Assembly (NCBI GenBank): GCA_009691715.1
Contig: SIAN01000002.1
Location: 168,432 to 232,431, forward strand
Source: Planctomycetota bacterium
GTDB lineage: Bacteria > Planctomycetota > B15-G4 > SIAN01
Length of the DNA: 64,000 nt
Direction: 5' to 3'
A program made the translations under genes and the position numbers. The notes under the pieces were generated by a model. The model saw only the letters and a program-made list of their open reading frames with translations, searched no databases and was not told where the DNA came from. Positions 24,749 to 34,045 of this stretch are shown here, in pieces. Position 1 is the stretch's first letter; each line of letters opens with the position of its first letter.

Positions 24749-27541
24749 ATGGGTGAGAACCTTCGGCTGCGCACGTTCATCGTCCTCGCGCTGACGGCGC
24801 TGAGCCTGTGGCTCGTCGGCAAGCCGCTCGTCATCGACGGCGAGTCGCCGGTAGTGATGGGACTCGACATCCGCGGCGGTGTCACCCTGCGCTACGAGTT
24901 CGATGAGCGCAAACTCCCGCCGGGGACGAATCTCAAGGACACGATCGACACGGCGCTCGAGATCTACGGCAGCCGCCTCGATGCGCTCGGGGTCAAGGAG
25001 ATGTCGATCCGCCCGATCGGCAGCAACCAGATCGAGGTCTCGGTCCCGGGAATCACGCTCGACGAGGCCGACTCGATCCAGAAGACGCTCGAGAGCCTCG
25101 GCCGGCTCGAACTCCAGCTCCAGGCGACGACTGAGATCGGGATCGATCCCGCGAACGAGCGCACGCGTCTGGTCGAGACGATCGCCGCGCGCAAGACCGC
25201 CGGCGAGGAGATCTCCGATCGCACGGACTTCAGCGACCTGACGGCAGGGCTGAAGCTCGAGGGCAGCGGGGTGACGCATCGCTGGGCTCCGAAGAGCCAG
25301 AAGATGCTGCGCGACGAGGCGCTGAAGGGCCAGCCCAACCCCGAACGGATCACCTGGGACGTCCCGGAGTCGTGGGTGCTGGTCCGCTTCGACCCGCGCC
25401 CCGGCCAGTCGTTCACTGGCACCGAGTTCGAGAGCGTCTACCCCGAACTTGACTCCAACACCGGCAAGACCGCCGTCGGTTTCGCGATCAAACCCGGCAA
25501 GCCGGCGCAGCAGTTCGCCGACTGGACCGAACGCAACATTGGCAAGTCGATCGTCACGATGCTGGACAACCGGGTCCAGTCGATGGCGCAGATCAATGAC
25601 CGCATCGAAGTACGCGGCATCATCCGCAGCGGCTCCGAAGGCTTCACGCAGGAGGAGATCCAGCGGATGATCTCGGTGATCCGCTCCGGGTCGCTGCAGA
25701 CGAGCCCCACGCTGGCGCAGAAGTTCACCCAAGGGCCGTCGCTCGGCGAAGCTTCGATCAAGCGCGGCGTCTACGCGACGCTGCTGTCGTTCGCGATCGT
25801 CGCGGCGTTCATGCTCGCGTACTACCGGCTGAACGGCGTGGTGGCCGTCGCCGCGCTGTTCTGCAACCTGCTGCTGCTGGTCGCGTCGATGGCGTGGCTG
25901 AACGCGACGATGACGCTGCCGGGCATCGCCGGCCTCATCCTCACCATCGGCATGGCCGTCGACGCCAACATCCTCATCTCGGAGCGCATCCGCGAGGAGC
26001 TCGACAAGGGCAAGACGATCCCACAGGCGATCCGCAACGGCTTCGACCGCGCCTACGTGACGATTTTCGACTCGAACTTGACGACCTTCATCACCGGCTT
26101 CTTCCTCTACCAGTTCGGCACCGGGACGATCCGTGGCTTCGCCGTGTCGCTGATGATCGGCCTCGCGACCTCGATGCTGACCGGCGTCTACTTCTCGCGC
26201 ACGATCTTCGAGTGGTTCCTCACCCGCGGCATCAAGCGCTTGAACATGCTGCGCCTGATGTCGAACCCGAACTTCAAGTTCCTGAAGCACGCGAAGATGT
26301 GCTACGCGATCTCTGCCGCCGTCATCATCGGCGGCTGCACGCTGTTCTTCTTCGAGGACAAGTCGAAGTACGGGATGGACTTCACCGGCGGCTTCGAAGT
26401 GCAGGTCCAACTGCGTGAGCCGTCGACCCAGGACGAGGTGCTCGCCGTCGTCCGCCAGCGCTTCCCCAACCCCGACGTCGTCTCGATCGGCAGCACCGCC
26501 GGCAAGGCGTCGCTGTTCCAGATCAAGATCAAGCAGACCGACCTCGAGGACGCGACCGCCGGCACGGTGGAAGGCGCCGCGTCCGCGCCGGAACAGCGGT
26601 TCGCGACCGACATCGCCACCCTCTTCGCCGGCAAGCTCGTCGACGACGGCATCGCCGATCTCGTCCTCGCGGCCCCCGACGACCAAGGTCGCGTCGCCGT
26701 CACCTGCAAACTTCGCTTCGAGCGCTCGATCGCACGCGCCGACGCCGAAAAAGCGCTCGCCCGGAAGGTGAGCCAGCTGAAGCTCGACGGCCCGGAGCAA
26801 GGCGAGGCTTTCGCGCTGAACGGCTTCTTCTCCGCCAACCCGGGCAGCCCGGAACAGGCGCGCGGCCTGCTGTCGGTCCGACTCAAGGACGCAGCGGGGA
26901 AGGAGACGATGCTTTCCAATCCGATTCCGGCGAAGTCCTACATCGGCCCGCGCGCCGGCTCTCAGCTCCGCGACTCCGCGCTCCAAGCGATGTTCATGTC
27001 GCTGATCATGATCATCGTCTACGCGCGGCTGCGCTTCCGGCAGTTCCGCTACGGTTTCGCCGCCGTGGCCGCGCTGATCCACGACGTGCTCGTCACGCTG
27101 GCCGGCATCGCGATCGCGCGCCAGCTCGGCATCGCCGTCGAGGTCGACCTGACGGTCGTCGCCGCGTTCCTGACGATCATCGGCTACTCGATCAACGACA
27201 CGATCGTCATCTTCGACCGCATCCGCGAGAACCTGCCGCGCTCGAGCCTGCCGATGGACCAGCTGATCGATCGCTCGGTGAACCAGACGCTCTCCCGGTC
27301 GATCCTCACCTCGCTGACCGTGCTGTTGTCGGTGGTGATCCTGTTCGCGTTCAACGCCGGCCAGCACAACGCGCTCGAAGGATTCGCCTTCGCGATGATC
27401 ATCGGCGTGATCACGGGGTCGTACTCGACGATCTACATCGCATCGCCGCTGGTCGTGCACATCGAGCGCTGGACGTTGCGAAGGAAGAACGGCGGCGGCC
27501 GGGCGGCGGGCGGGGGAACGGCCGTCGCGAAGGCGACTTGA
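24749..27541 (+). CDS. secDF: SecD-SecF fusion protein-export membrane protein
   Basis: This 930-residue protein fuses SecD and SecF, accessory subunits that use the proton gradient to complete protein export through SecYEG. The SecD half has VMGLDIRGGVTLRYEF near 38, a large periplasmic P1 region and the TM4-type motif LTIGMAVDANILISERIREE near 400. The SecF half begins near 510 with GMDFTGGFEVQV and has the matching ATIIGYSINDTIVIFDR segment near 805. About 12 membrane segments are expected. Such fusions occur in Planctomycetota and several other phyla. No yajC is adjacent. The ATG follows 98 bp after rplS. Confidence 0.95.
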   Translation: MGENLRLRTFIVLALTALSLWLVGKPLVIDGESPVVMGLDIRGGVTLRYEFDERKLPPGTNLKDTIDTALEIYGSRLDALGVKEMSIRPIGSNQIEVSVPGITLDEADSIQKTLESLGRLELQLQATTEIGIDPANERTRLVETIAARKTAGEEISDRTDFSDLTAGLKLEGSGVTHRWAPKSQKMLRDEALKGQPNPERITWDVPESWVLVRFDPRPGQSFTGTEFESVYPELDSNTGKTAVGFAIKPGKPAQQFADWTERNIGKSIVTMLDNRVQSMAQINDRIEVRGIIRSGSEGFTQEEIQRMISVIRSGSLQTSPTLAQKFTQGPSLGEASIKRGVYATLLSFAIVAAFMLAYYRLNGVVAVAALFCNLLLLVASMAWLNATMTLPGIAGLILTIGMAVDANILISERIREELDKGKTIPQAIRNGFDRAYVTIFDSNLTTFITGFFLYQFGTGTIRGFAVSLMIGLATSMLTGVYFSRTIFEWFLTRGIKRLNMLRLMSNPNFKFLKHAKMCYAISAAVIIGGCTLFFFEDKSKYGMDFTGGFEVQVQLREPSTQDEVLAVVRQRFPNPDVVSIGSTAGKASLFQIKIKQTDLEDATAGTVEGAASAPEQRFATDIATLFAGKLVDDGIADLVLAAPDDQGRVAVTCKLRFERSIARADAEKALARKVSQLKLDGPEQGEAFALNGFFSANPGSPEQARGLLSVRLKDAAGKETMLSNPIPAKSYIGPRAGSQLRDSALQAMFMSLIMIIVYARLRFRQFRYGFAAVAALIHDVLVTLAGIAIARQLGIAVEVDLTVVAAFLTIIGYSINDTIVIFDRIRENLPRSSLPMDQLIDRSVNQTLSRSILTSLTVLLSVVILFAFNAGQHNALEGFAFAMIIGVITGSYSTIYIASPLVVHIERWTLRRKNGGGRAAGGGTAVAKAT

Positions 27542-27559
27542 CTGACGCGACGCACGGTC

Positions 27560-27592
27560 CAGCGCTCGGGCTAATCGAGGGGCCCGGCGCTG
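27560..27592 (+). terminator. hairpin after secDF
   Basis: An 11-bp stem with one bulged T (CAGCGC-T-CGGGC paired to GCCCGGCGCTG) lies 19 bp after the secDF stop. No T run follows, so it may be an mRNA 3'-end stabiliser or a weak terminator. Confidence 0.35.
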
Positions 27593-27682
27593 GCCGCTCC
27601 GGTTCGACACGGCTCACGCTAGAACCGCGCCCGGTTGGCCCGCATGCCCCCGCCCCGGGGTGAGCGGTAGCGGGAGGGAGTG

Positions 27683-28375
27683 ATGCGCAAGCTGCTGCTT
27701 TTTGGCTTGCTCGGCGGAATCTTCTGCGCGGCGTTCGCGCTCGAACGGCTCTTCACAGCGCCGGTCGATGAATCGAAGAGCGCCGACAACAAGGCGCGAT
27801 TCGTCGTCGGCGGCGGCGCGCCGCGCTCCGTCCCGGAGGCAGCGCCGCCGATCGTCGTCGACGATGCTGCGGTGCGCGCCGCAGTCGCGAAAACGCGCGA
27901 GCGCAACACGGCGCCAGTCCGATCCGGCGCAGAGCGTGGAACCCCGGATGCCAACGCGGCGCGGATCCACGAAGTCGCCGACAAGGAGACGCTGTGGACC
28001 ATCGCCGCGCGTGAGCTCGGGTCGGGCGCGCGCTGCAAGGAGCTCGCGCAGTGGAACGGTTTGGCGCCCGACGCGACGTTGCGCATCGGCACCAAGCTGC
28101 GGCTCGCACCGCCTGCCGCGGCGGAAAAGGACGCGGCGAAGCAGCCGTCGAAGGCCGAGCGCTCCGCCGACAAGTCGGGCGTGACCGATCAGGCTGATCC
28201 CGATCGGACCGCTACGGATCGGACGCACACGCTTGCAAAGGGCGAGACTCTGTCGAAGCTCGCAGCGCGTTATCTCGGCGATGCGGGCCGCTGGCGCGAG
28301 ATCCAGTCGCTGAACAAGATCGCCGACCCGGCGAACGTGCCGGAAGGCAGCGTGTTGAAGATCCCGCGGCGGTAG
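27683..28375 (+). CDS. exported protein with two LysM domains
   Basis: The 230-residue product starts at ATG 27683, five nt after GGAGG; a GTG one codon earlier is too close to that site. An N-terminal membrane/signal segment (about 1-20) is followed by a Pro/Ala-rich spacer and two LysM peptidoglycan-binding domains (about 94-140, with DKETLWTIAARELG, and 182-229, with KGETLSKLAARYLGD). It probably binds the cell wall in the periplasm, and no catalytic domain is attached. It ends in TAG, with a second in-frame TAG and then TGA just downstream, which is unusual here because nearly all genes end in TGA. Confidence 0.85.
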   Translation: MRKLLLFGLLGGIFCAAFALERLFTAPVDESKSADNKARFVVGGGAPRSVPEAAPPIVVDDAAVRAAVAKTRERNTAPVRSGAERGTPDANAARIHEVADKETLWTIAARELGSGARCKELAQWNGLAPDATLRIGTKLRLAPPAAAEKDAAKQPSKAERSADKSGVTDQADPDRTATDRTHTLAKGETLSKLAARYLGDAGRWREIQSLNKIADPANVPEGSVLKIPRR

Positions 28376-28442
28376 CGGTAGCGCTGACGGTCGCGCGCCA
28401 CCGCATTCAGCGGGCGGCGGCTGAGCCAGTGCGCGTCGCGCC

Positions 28443-30011
28443 TCAGCGCGATGCGTAATTGCCGCCGTTCTGCGCGGCGAGTTCAGCCAGGAACTTCCGA
28501 TCGTGGTCGGCTCCGATGCCGATCGTGTGGACGCGGATGCGCTTCAGGCGATTCCAGTCGGCGACTTCGCGCAAGATCAGCTCGGGCGCGATCACGCGAC
28601 CACTGGTCGGCTGCCCATCGGTGAGGAAGAAGATCGTGTCAACGGCGGGCGAAGCGCCCACCGCGCGCCGGCCCCGCGGCTCCGCCAACACGAACGCAGC
28701 CTGCAGCGCGCCATGGATGTTCGTGCCATCGCCAGCCGGAGCGTCGGCAAACGCGGTCGCCGCCTTCCGATGCGGCTCGTCGGCCGGCTCGAGTCGCGGG
28801 AAGCACACGCGCACGTCGCCGGCGTAGACGATGACGTCGAACCACGCGTCCGGCGGCAGCGTGGCGATCGCCTGCAGTAGGCGCGCGCGCGCGACCGCGA
28901 GCTTCGTCTTGGTTGTGTCGGTGCCTTGGTTCGCGGGTTGGCGCATGCTGCCAGAGATGTCGAGCACGTAGACGACGCGCTTGCTGAACGACGAAAGCCC
29001 GAAGAACTGCGTGCCGCCCTCGGTCACTTCCGCCGCACTGGCCAGCAACGCCTCACGATCACGCGCGACGGGCGCGGGCGGCCGCTCGAAGCGCGCGCCG
29101 GCTCCCTCCCACCAGGCGCGCCACGTCGACGCTGACGCGTAGAGCTTCTGGCCGGTCAACGACCGCAGCGCCGCGCAGAGGTCGTCGCGCACCCGCCCGT
29201 CCGCGCTTTCCATGCGCGCGATCAGCAACGGGATCGCGCTCACCAGGTGGAATCGCCGCAGCGCCTCGATTGCCTCGACTTGCACGCGCCAATCCGGGTC
29301 GTAAAGCGCCGGCGCCACGGCTGGCGCGGCGGCAGGATCCCCGCGCCGGCCGAGCGCGACCAGCGTCGCGATCAACAAGTCGGGCGCCGTGCCCCGCTCG
29401 CGGCAGAGCGACATGAGCGGGATCATGATGCGCGGTGAAGCGACCGCTCCGAGCCACTCGACGGTGAGGAGGTCGGCGGCGACCGCCTGCTCCTGTTCGA
29501 GCTTCCCGAGCAGGAGCTTCGCCAGTTCGTCCGCGGCATCCGGCAGCAGGCGGCCGACGATCTGCCGGAACCCGGCGCGCGCGACCGCTTCGATCTGCCC
29601 CTCGACCTGGCGGGTCGCGGATTGCGTGGCGAGATCGCGGTCCCAGACGCCGAGGCGCTCCTCCAGCCGCCTCTTCTGCGAAGTGCTGGTCGAGTCACGC
29701 GCCTTCTCGAGCTCCGCAGCAGCCGCCGCTCGCTCGGCTTCGAGGCGCGGCAGTTCGCGGTCGGCCGCTTCAACGCGGCGGATCGCTCGCAGCGTCGCCT
29801 CCCACAGCAGCAGCCCGTGACGGCTGTGCGGCGCCTCGGCCATCTCAGCGACCGCGGCCTGCACCTCGGAGACGTGCCCCTGCGCCAGTCGCTCGCGCAG
29901 TCGTTGCGCCCGCAACGAATCAAATGCCGGCTCTTCTCCGCGCGCGGCGGGCACGATCAGGCCCGCCACGACGACCGCGAGTGGCAGCAGCAACGTCCGC
30001 GTGAGGTGCAT
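28443..30011 (-). CDS. exported HEAT-repeat and von Willebrand factor A domain protein
   Basis: The 522-residue protein has a cleavable signal peptide (about 1-25), a helical coiled region (about 30-130), HEAT-like repeats (about 180-290) and a C-terminal VWA domain (about 330-522) with an intact MIDAS: DISGSM near 350, a central Thr region and FFLTDGQPTSG. Between the HEAT and VWA parts it carries SLTGQKLYASASTWRAWWE, the LTG...W..WW motif also seen at the end of the HEAT lipoprotein at 461-1489. It should bind a metal-dependent protein or glycan ligand outside the cytoplasm. It converges with the LysM gene, 67 bp apart. Confidence 0.85.
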   Translation of the reverse strand: MHLTRTLLLPLAVVVAGLIVPAARGEEPAFDSLRAQRLRERLAQGHVSEVQAAVAEMAEAPHSRHGLLLWEATLRAIRRVEAADRELPRLEAERAAAAAELEKARDSTSTSQKRRLEERLGVWDRDLATQSATRQVEGQIEAVARAGFRQIVGRLLPDAADELAKLLLGKLEQEQAVAADLLTVEWLGAVASPRIMIPLMSLCRERGTAPDLLIATLVALGRRGDPAAAPAVAPALYDPDWRVQVEAIEALRRFHLVSAIPLLIARMESADGRVRDDLCAALRSLTGQKLYASASTWRAWWEGAGARFERPPAPVARDREALLASAAEVTEGGTQFFGLSSFSKRVVYVLDISGSMRQPANQGTDTTKTKLAVARARLLQAIATLPPDAWFDVIVYAGDVRVCFPRLEPADEPHRKAATAFADAPAGDGTNIHGALQAAFVLAEPRGRRAVGASPAVDTIFFLTDGQPTSGRVIAPELILREVADWNRLKRIRVHTIGIGADHDRKFLAELAAQNGGNYASR

Positions 30012-30095
30012 CGCCGCTCAGGTTGACAACCGCCGCCGCGTTCGCAAGAAGGGGCGCCCTTCTTCGCTGCAGAACCCGTCCCGAGGACACCTTCC

Positions 30096-30668
30096 ATGGT
30101 CGACCAGGCCCGCATCGAGGCCGCCGTCCGGGAACTGCTCAAGGCGATCGGAGAGGATCCCGATCGCGACGGACTGAAGCAGACTCCGTCGCGGGTCGCC
30201 CGCATGTACGAGGAGCTCTTCTCCGGGATGCAGGAGGACCCCTCGGTCCACCTGAAGGCGGTCTTCAACGAGCACCACCACGAGGTCGTCCTGGTGCGCG
30301 ACATCCCGTTCCACTCGATGTGCGAGCACCACCTGATGCCGTTCACCGGGCGCGCCCACATCGCCTACATCCCGGACGGGAAGATCATCGGCATCTCGAA
30401 GCTCGGCCGGATCCTCGACGCCTTCGCGCGCCGGCCACAGGTGCAGGAACGCCTCACCAGCCAGGTCGCCGACTTCCTGTCGAACGGGCTGAACGCCAAG
30501 GCGGTCGCGGTGGTCGTCGAGGCCGTCCACACCTGCATGACCGTTCGCGGCGTGCGCAAGCCGGGCAGCGCCGTCGTCACCTCGGCCTTGCGCGGGCTTT
30601 GCTTGAAGAACCCGGCCACTCGCGAGGAGATCATGAGCCTCATCCACGCGCCACGCCGGGCCGATTGA
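30096..30668 (+). CDS. folE: GTP cyclohydrolase I
   Basis: This 190-residue enzyme converts GTP to 7,8-dihydroneopterin triphosphate. Zinc ligands are visible as Cys76 and His79 in [10 protein letters not shown] and Cys147 in [23 protein letters not shown] and [12 protein letters not shown] segments are intact. The product feeds folate or queuosine/deazapurine synthesis. The next gene downstream encodes QueD, which uses this product, so the pair more likely serves queuosine. The gene is divergent from the VWA gene, with 84 bp between starts. Confidence 0.95.
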   Translation: MVDQARIEAAVRELLKAIGEDPDRDGLKQTPSRVARMYEELFSGMQEDPSVHLKAVFNEHHHEVVLVRDIPFHSMCEHHLMPFTGRAHIAYIPDGKIIGISKLGRILDAFARRPQVQERLTSQVADFLSNGLNAKAVAVVVEAVHTCMTVRGVRKPGSAVVTSALRGLCLKNPATREEIMSLIHAPRRAD

Positions 30669-30737
30669 GTCCGCCGCTGCCGGCGGCCCTGCGCACCGCT
30701 GCCGCGATCGCGGGAACGCCGCTACGATCCTGCCGCG

Positions 30738-31091
30738 ATGCTGGTCACAAAAGAGTTCACCTTCGACTCCGCCCACAACCTGCCGAACTACCACGGCAAG
30801 TGCGAGCGGCTGCACGGCCACACCTACCGCCTGCAGGTCACGATCTCCGCGCCGGTCGACGCTGCGACCGGCATGGCGCTCGACTTCGCGATCCTCGGCG
30901 ACTTGGTCGAACGCGAGGTGGTCGCCGTCCTCGATCACCGCTACCTGAACGAGCTCATCCCGACCTCCTCGGCCGAGAATGTCGCGATCTGGATCTGGGA
31001 CAAGCTGAAGGGCCAGCTGCCGCGCGCGAAGCTCGCCGAGATCAAGCTGTGGGAGACGCCCACCTCTTCCGTGACCTTGCGCGACGAGTGA
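30738..31091 (+). CDS. queD: 6-carboxy-5,6,7,8-tetrahydropterin synthase (QueD)
   Basis: This 117-residue protein has the short PTPS/QueD form. Zinc ligands are His13 (FDSAHNL), His26 and His28 (RLHGHTY), the catalytic Cys22 lies in HGKCERLHGH, and the pterin-binding Glu is in LWETPTSS. It converts the dihydroneopterin triphosphate made by FolE into 6-carboxytetrahydropterin for queuosine. It lies 69 bp after folE and 10 bp before btuF. QueE and QueC are not in the window. A pyruvoyl-tetrahydropterin role is less likely given the bacterial short form. Confidence 0.88.
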   Translation: MLVTKEFTFDSAHNLPNYHGKCERLHGHTYRLQVTISAPVDAATGMALDFAILGDLVEREVVAVLDHRYLNELIPTSSAENVAIWIWDKLKGQLPRAKLAEIKLWETPTSSVTLRDE

Positions 31092-31101
31092 GCGGGTCGT
31101 C

Positions 31102-31974
31102 GTGATCGCGTCGCTGCGCCGCGCCTGGTTCCGACGCGTCGGCGGCGGTGGCGTCGGCATCGCCGCCCTCGCGCTGCTCGCCGGCTGCGACCATCGACCG
31201 ACCTCGCCGCCACCTGGCCGGCACGTCGCGCCGCGCCGCATCGTCTCGCTTGCGCCGAGCTGCACGGAGACGCTGGTCGCGCTCGGCGTTGCGCCGCTGC
31301 TGGTCGGCATCAGCGACTACTGCCCCGAACTGCCCGCCGGCTGCGCGGCGACTCGCGTCGGCGGACTCGAGAACCTGAACGTCGAGGCGCTGCTCGAGCT
31401 CGACCCCGACCTCGTGCTCACGGTGCAGGCAGCCGACGATCGCGGCCTCGCAGCCTTCCGCCGGCTCGGCGTGGCGGTCCGCGGCAGCAATCCGCAGTCG
31501 CTCGCGGCGATGCTGGCGGAGGTCGAAGCGCTGGCCGTGCTGGTCGGCGTGGCGGAGCGCGGGCGCGAGCTGGCGGCGTCGTTGCACGCGCGACTCGACG
31601 CCATCGCGCGCGACCCGGCAGCTCGGATCCCGACGATTTATGTGGAGGTCGACGAGCCGGGCTGCTTCACGATCGGCCATTCGAGTTTCGTGCATGAGGC
31701 GGTCGCCGCGGCCGGCGGCTTGAACGTGTTCGGGGACGTGGCACAGGACTACTTCCAAGCCAGCCAGGAGGCCCTGCTGGCGAGAGCCCCCGACGTGGTC
31801 CTGCTGCTCCATCCGATCGGGCGTCCACTCGCGGAGCGGCCCGAGATCGCCGGACTTGCCGCATTCCGCAATGGCCGCGTCATCGCCGACTTCGACCGCG
31901 ACTCCCTCCTGCGCTCGAGCCCGCGGCTGGTCGACGGCATCGAGGCCCTCCACCGACGGCTCGCGACACCGTGA
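31102..31974 (+). CDS. btuF: cobalamin-type ABC transporter substrate-binding lipoprotein (BtuF-like)
   Basis: The product is 290 residues, with a lipobox near residue 28 (ALLAGCDH). It has the type III periplasmic binding fold of BtuF/siderophore-binding proteins: RIVSLAPSCTETLVALG, VGGLENLNVEALLELDPDLVL and AAAGGLNVFGD. It should deliver a corrinoid or, alternatively, a ferric siderophore to the permease downstream. It starts with GTG 31102, 10 bp after queD, and overlaps btuC by 4 bp. Corrinoid is preferred because SLAPS...E is typical of BtuF, but the substrate is inferred. Confidence 0.82.
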   Translation: MIASLRRAWFRRVGGGGVGIAALALLAGCDHRPTSPPPGRHVAPRRIVSLAPSCTETLVALGVAPLLVGISDYCPELPAGCAATRVGGLENLNVEALLELDPDLVLTVQAADDRGLAAFRRLGVAVRGSNPQSLAAMLAEVEALAVLVGVAERGRELAASLHARLDAIARDPAARIPTIYVEVDEPGCFTIGHSSFVHEAVAAAGGLNVFGDVAQDYFQASQEALLARAPDVVLLLHPIGRPLAERPEIAGLAAFRNGRVIADFDRDSLLRSSPRLVDGIEALHRRLATP

Positions 31975-32960
31975 TCCGCGCACCCGGCCGCGCCCTCGCC
32001 ACGCTGGTCGTGGTGATGTTGATCGCCTTCGCGCTGGCGCTCGCGGTCGGCCCGCAAGGCTGGCCGAGCGAAGCGATCCTGCGCCTGCGTCTGTCGCGCG
32101 CGGAGCTCGCGATCATCGTCGGCAGCGGGCTCGCCTGCACCGGAACGGTGCTGCAAGCGTTGTCAGGCAATCCGCTCGCCGACCCGTCCGTGATCGGCGC
32201 GTCGAGCGGCGCCGCCGTCGGCATCGTCGTCGCGCGCTGGTGCGGCATCGCGCTGACGTCGCCGCTGCTGCCGCTCTTCTCCGTGCTGGGCGCGTACGCC
32301 GCGATCATGCTCGTGCTGCGCATCGCGCGCACCGGCGGCCGCACGCCGGTGCAGACGCTCTTGCTGGCAGGCGTCACCGTGGGCACGCTCGGCCTCGCGA
32401 TCGTGCTGCTCTACTACAACTTCCACACCGGCGACGCTGGCCGCACCATGCTGTTCCTGATGGGCAGCCTCGGCGAGAGCAAGCCGGAGCTGATCGCGCT
32501 CGCGGCCGGCTGCGTTGCGATCTGCATCGCCGCCGCGACGTTGTCCTCACGCGCGCTCGACGCGTTCTGCGCTGGAGAGACGTCGGCGCACCACCTCGGC
32601 ATCGACGTCGAGCGCTACAAGATCGGCTTCTGCCTGCTGTCCGCGGCGCTGGTCGGCGTCATCGTCGCGGTGGCCGGGATGATCGGGTTCGTCGGCTTGA
32701 TCGTGCCGCACGTGGCACGCGCGTTGGTCGGCCACGCGCACCGCTGGCTGATCCCGGCGTCCGCGATCGCCGGCGCCGCGTTCCTGCTGCTCGCCGATCT
32801 GGTCGCTCGAACCGCCGCCGAGCCGCTCGAACTGTCGATCGGGGCGATCACCGCGTTCTGCGGCGGCCCGTTCTTCCTGCTGCTGCTGCGCCGACGCGTC
32901 CGCGAACGCGACGTGCTCGCGCGCAGCGACTCGACCGACGATCGCGGGAGGCCGCGATGA
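31971..32960 (+). CDS. btuC: BtuC/FecCD-family ABC permease
   Basis: This 329-residue integral membrane protein has about nine to ten helices. Segments such as LSGNPLADPSVIGASSGAA, FVGLIVPHVARALVGHAHRW and GAITAFCGGPFFLLLLRRR are diagnostic of the BtuC/FecCD family, including the GLIVPH coupling region that contacts the ATPase. It forms the channel for corrinoid or siderophore uptake. The GTG start overlaps the btuF stop and its stop overlaps the btuD start by 4 bp, so all three subunits are made together. Confidence 0.88.
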   Translation: MIRAPGRALATLVVVMLIAFALALAVGPQGWPSEAILRLRLSRAELAIIVGSGLACTGTVLQALSGNPLADPSVIGASSGAAVGIVVARWCGIALTSPLLPLFSVLGAYAAIMLVLRIARTGGRTPVQTLLLAGVTVGTLGLAIVLLYYNFHTGDAGRTMLFLMGSLGESKPELIALAAGCVAICIAAATLSSRALDAFCAGETSAHHLGIDVERYKIGFCLLSAALVGVIVAVAGMIGFVGLIVPHVARALVGHAHRWLIPASAIAGAAFLLLADLVARTAAEPLELSIGAITAFCGGPFFLLLLRRRVRERDVLARSDSTDDRGRPR

Positions 32961-33766
32961 GCGCACCCCTGCTCGCCTTCGACCGCGCGACCATCGGCCG
33001 TGGCGGCGCTGCGCTGCTGCGCGACGTGACTTTCGCCATCGCCCCGAGAGAGTTCGTCGCGCTGCTCGGGCTGAACGGCGTCGGCAAGAGCACGCTACTT
33101 GCGACCGCGCTCGGCGATGAACCACTGCTCGCTGGCGAGGTCCGCCTGTGCGGCCGCTCTCCGCGGCAGTGGAACGCACGGGAACGGGCGCGGCTCGTCG
33201 CCATGCTTCCCGAGGCCGAGCCGTTCCCCTACGACATGCCGGTCCGCGACGTAATCGAACTCGGTCGCTTCGCCCATGTCGGACTGCTCGGTCGGCCCGG
33301 CGCCGCCGACCGCGCGGCGCTCGCGCGAGCCATCGGATGGGCCGCGGTCTCGCCGTTGCTCGAACGAGGGATCAACGAGATCTCTTCCGGCGAGCGACAA
33401 CGGGTCCTTCTCGCCCGCGCACTGGCGCAGGAACCGGAGCTCGTGCTCCTCGATGAGCCAACCGCGCATCTCGACCCCGGACGCCAGCTGCAGGTGATGG
33501 CGACGCTGCGAGCGCGCGTCGACGACGGGACGATCGCGGTGCTGGCCGTCCTGCATGAGCCCAACCTCGCGGCCCGCTTCGCCGACCGCATCATCCTGCT
33601 CGGAAAAGGCGGCGTCGTGGCGCAGGGCACCCCGCGCGAAGTGCTGCGACCGGAGCTGCTTGCCGTCGCCTACGAGGTCGCGTTTCGCAGCGTCGCCGAC
33701 CCAGCTGGCGGCACACCTTTCGTCTTCGCGGACGCGAGCCGCAGCGGACGGGTTGGTTCGCCTTGA
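32957..33766 (+). CDS. btuD: ABC transporter ATPase (BtuD-like)
   Basis: The 269-residue subunit contains Walker A GLNGVGKST (about 36-44), signature EISSGERQRVLLARAL, Walker B LVLLDEPTAHLD and the H-loop His in VLAVLHEPNLA. The H-loop is followed by a normal C-terminal region of the corrinoid/iron-chelate ATPase type. It energises BtuC. ATG 32957 overlaps the btuC stop (ATGA). It is the last gene of the folE-queD-btuFCD run. Confidence 0.88.
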   Translation: MSAPLLAFDRATIGRGGAALLRDVTFAIAPREFVALLGLNGVGKSTLLATALGDEPLLAGEVRLCGRSPRQWNARERARLVAMLPEAEPFPYDMPVRDVIELGRFAHVGLLGRPGAADRAALARAIGWAAVSPLLERGINEISSGERQRVLLARALAQEPELVLLDEPTAHLDPGRQLQVMATLRARVDDGTIAVLAVLHEPNLAARFADRIILLGKGGVVAQGTPREVLRPELLAVAYEVAFRSVADPAGGTPFVFADASRSGRVGSP

Positions 33767-34045
33767 TCGGGTCGTATGATCCCGCCCTTTCGTATCCGCC
33801 GGGCGGCCACCGGTCGGCTGGACGCGAGGAATCTTTTGGGGGCGGCGCCGGAATTCACGCAGCACGGTCGCCGCGACGCTGGACGTTCGGCCGCGCTTGC
33901 GCTTCGGGGCTCTCGGAGAGCGCTTTGCGACTCGCCTCGGCGACATGCCACAGTGACGCGCACCGTGCCGGCCGATCCGCGACCGGCAGGCTGACCTGCT
34001 CGAAGGACCTCGACCGCATGAGCATGACCGCATGAGCCTGACCGC
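33767..34045 (+). promoter_or_regulatory. intergenic leader upstream of nuoA with a triplicated 14-bp unit
   Basis: This 279-bp gap separates btuD from the complex I cluster. It should hold the nuo promoter. A 6-bp stem (CCGCCC/GGGCGG at 33782-33806) without a T run could end btuFCD transcripts. The last 34 bp consist of direct repeats described separately. No further gene was seen. Confidence 0.45.

Noticed and set aside
24530..27610. Long reverse-strand frame opposite secDF
   Set aside because: It is antisense to a clearly conserved SecDF and has no recognisable protein features.
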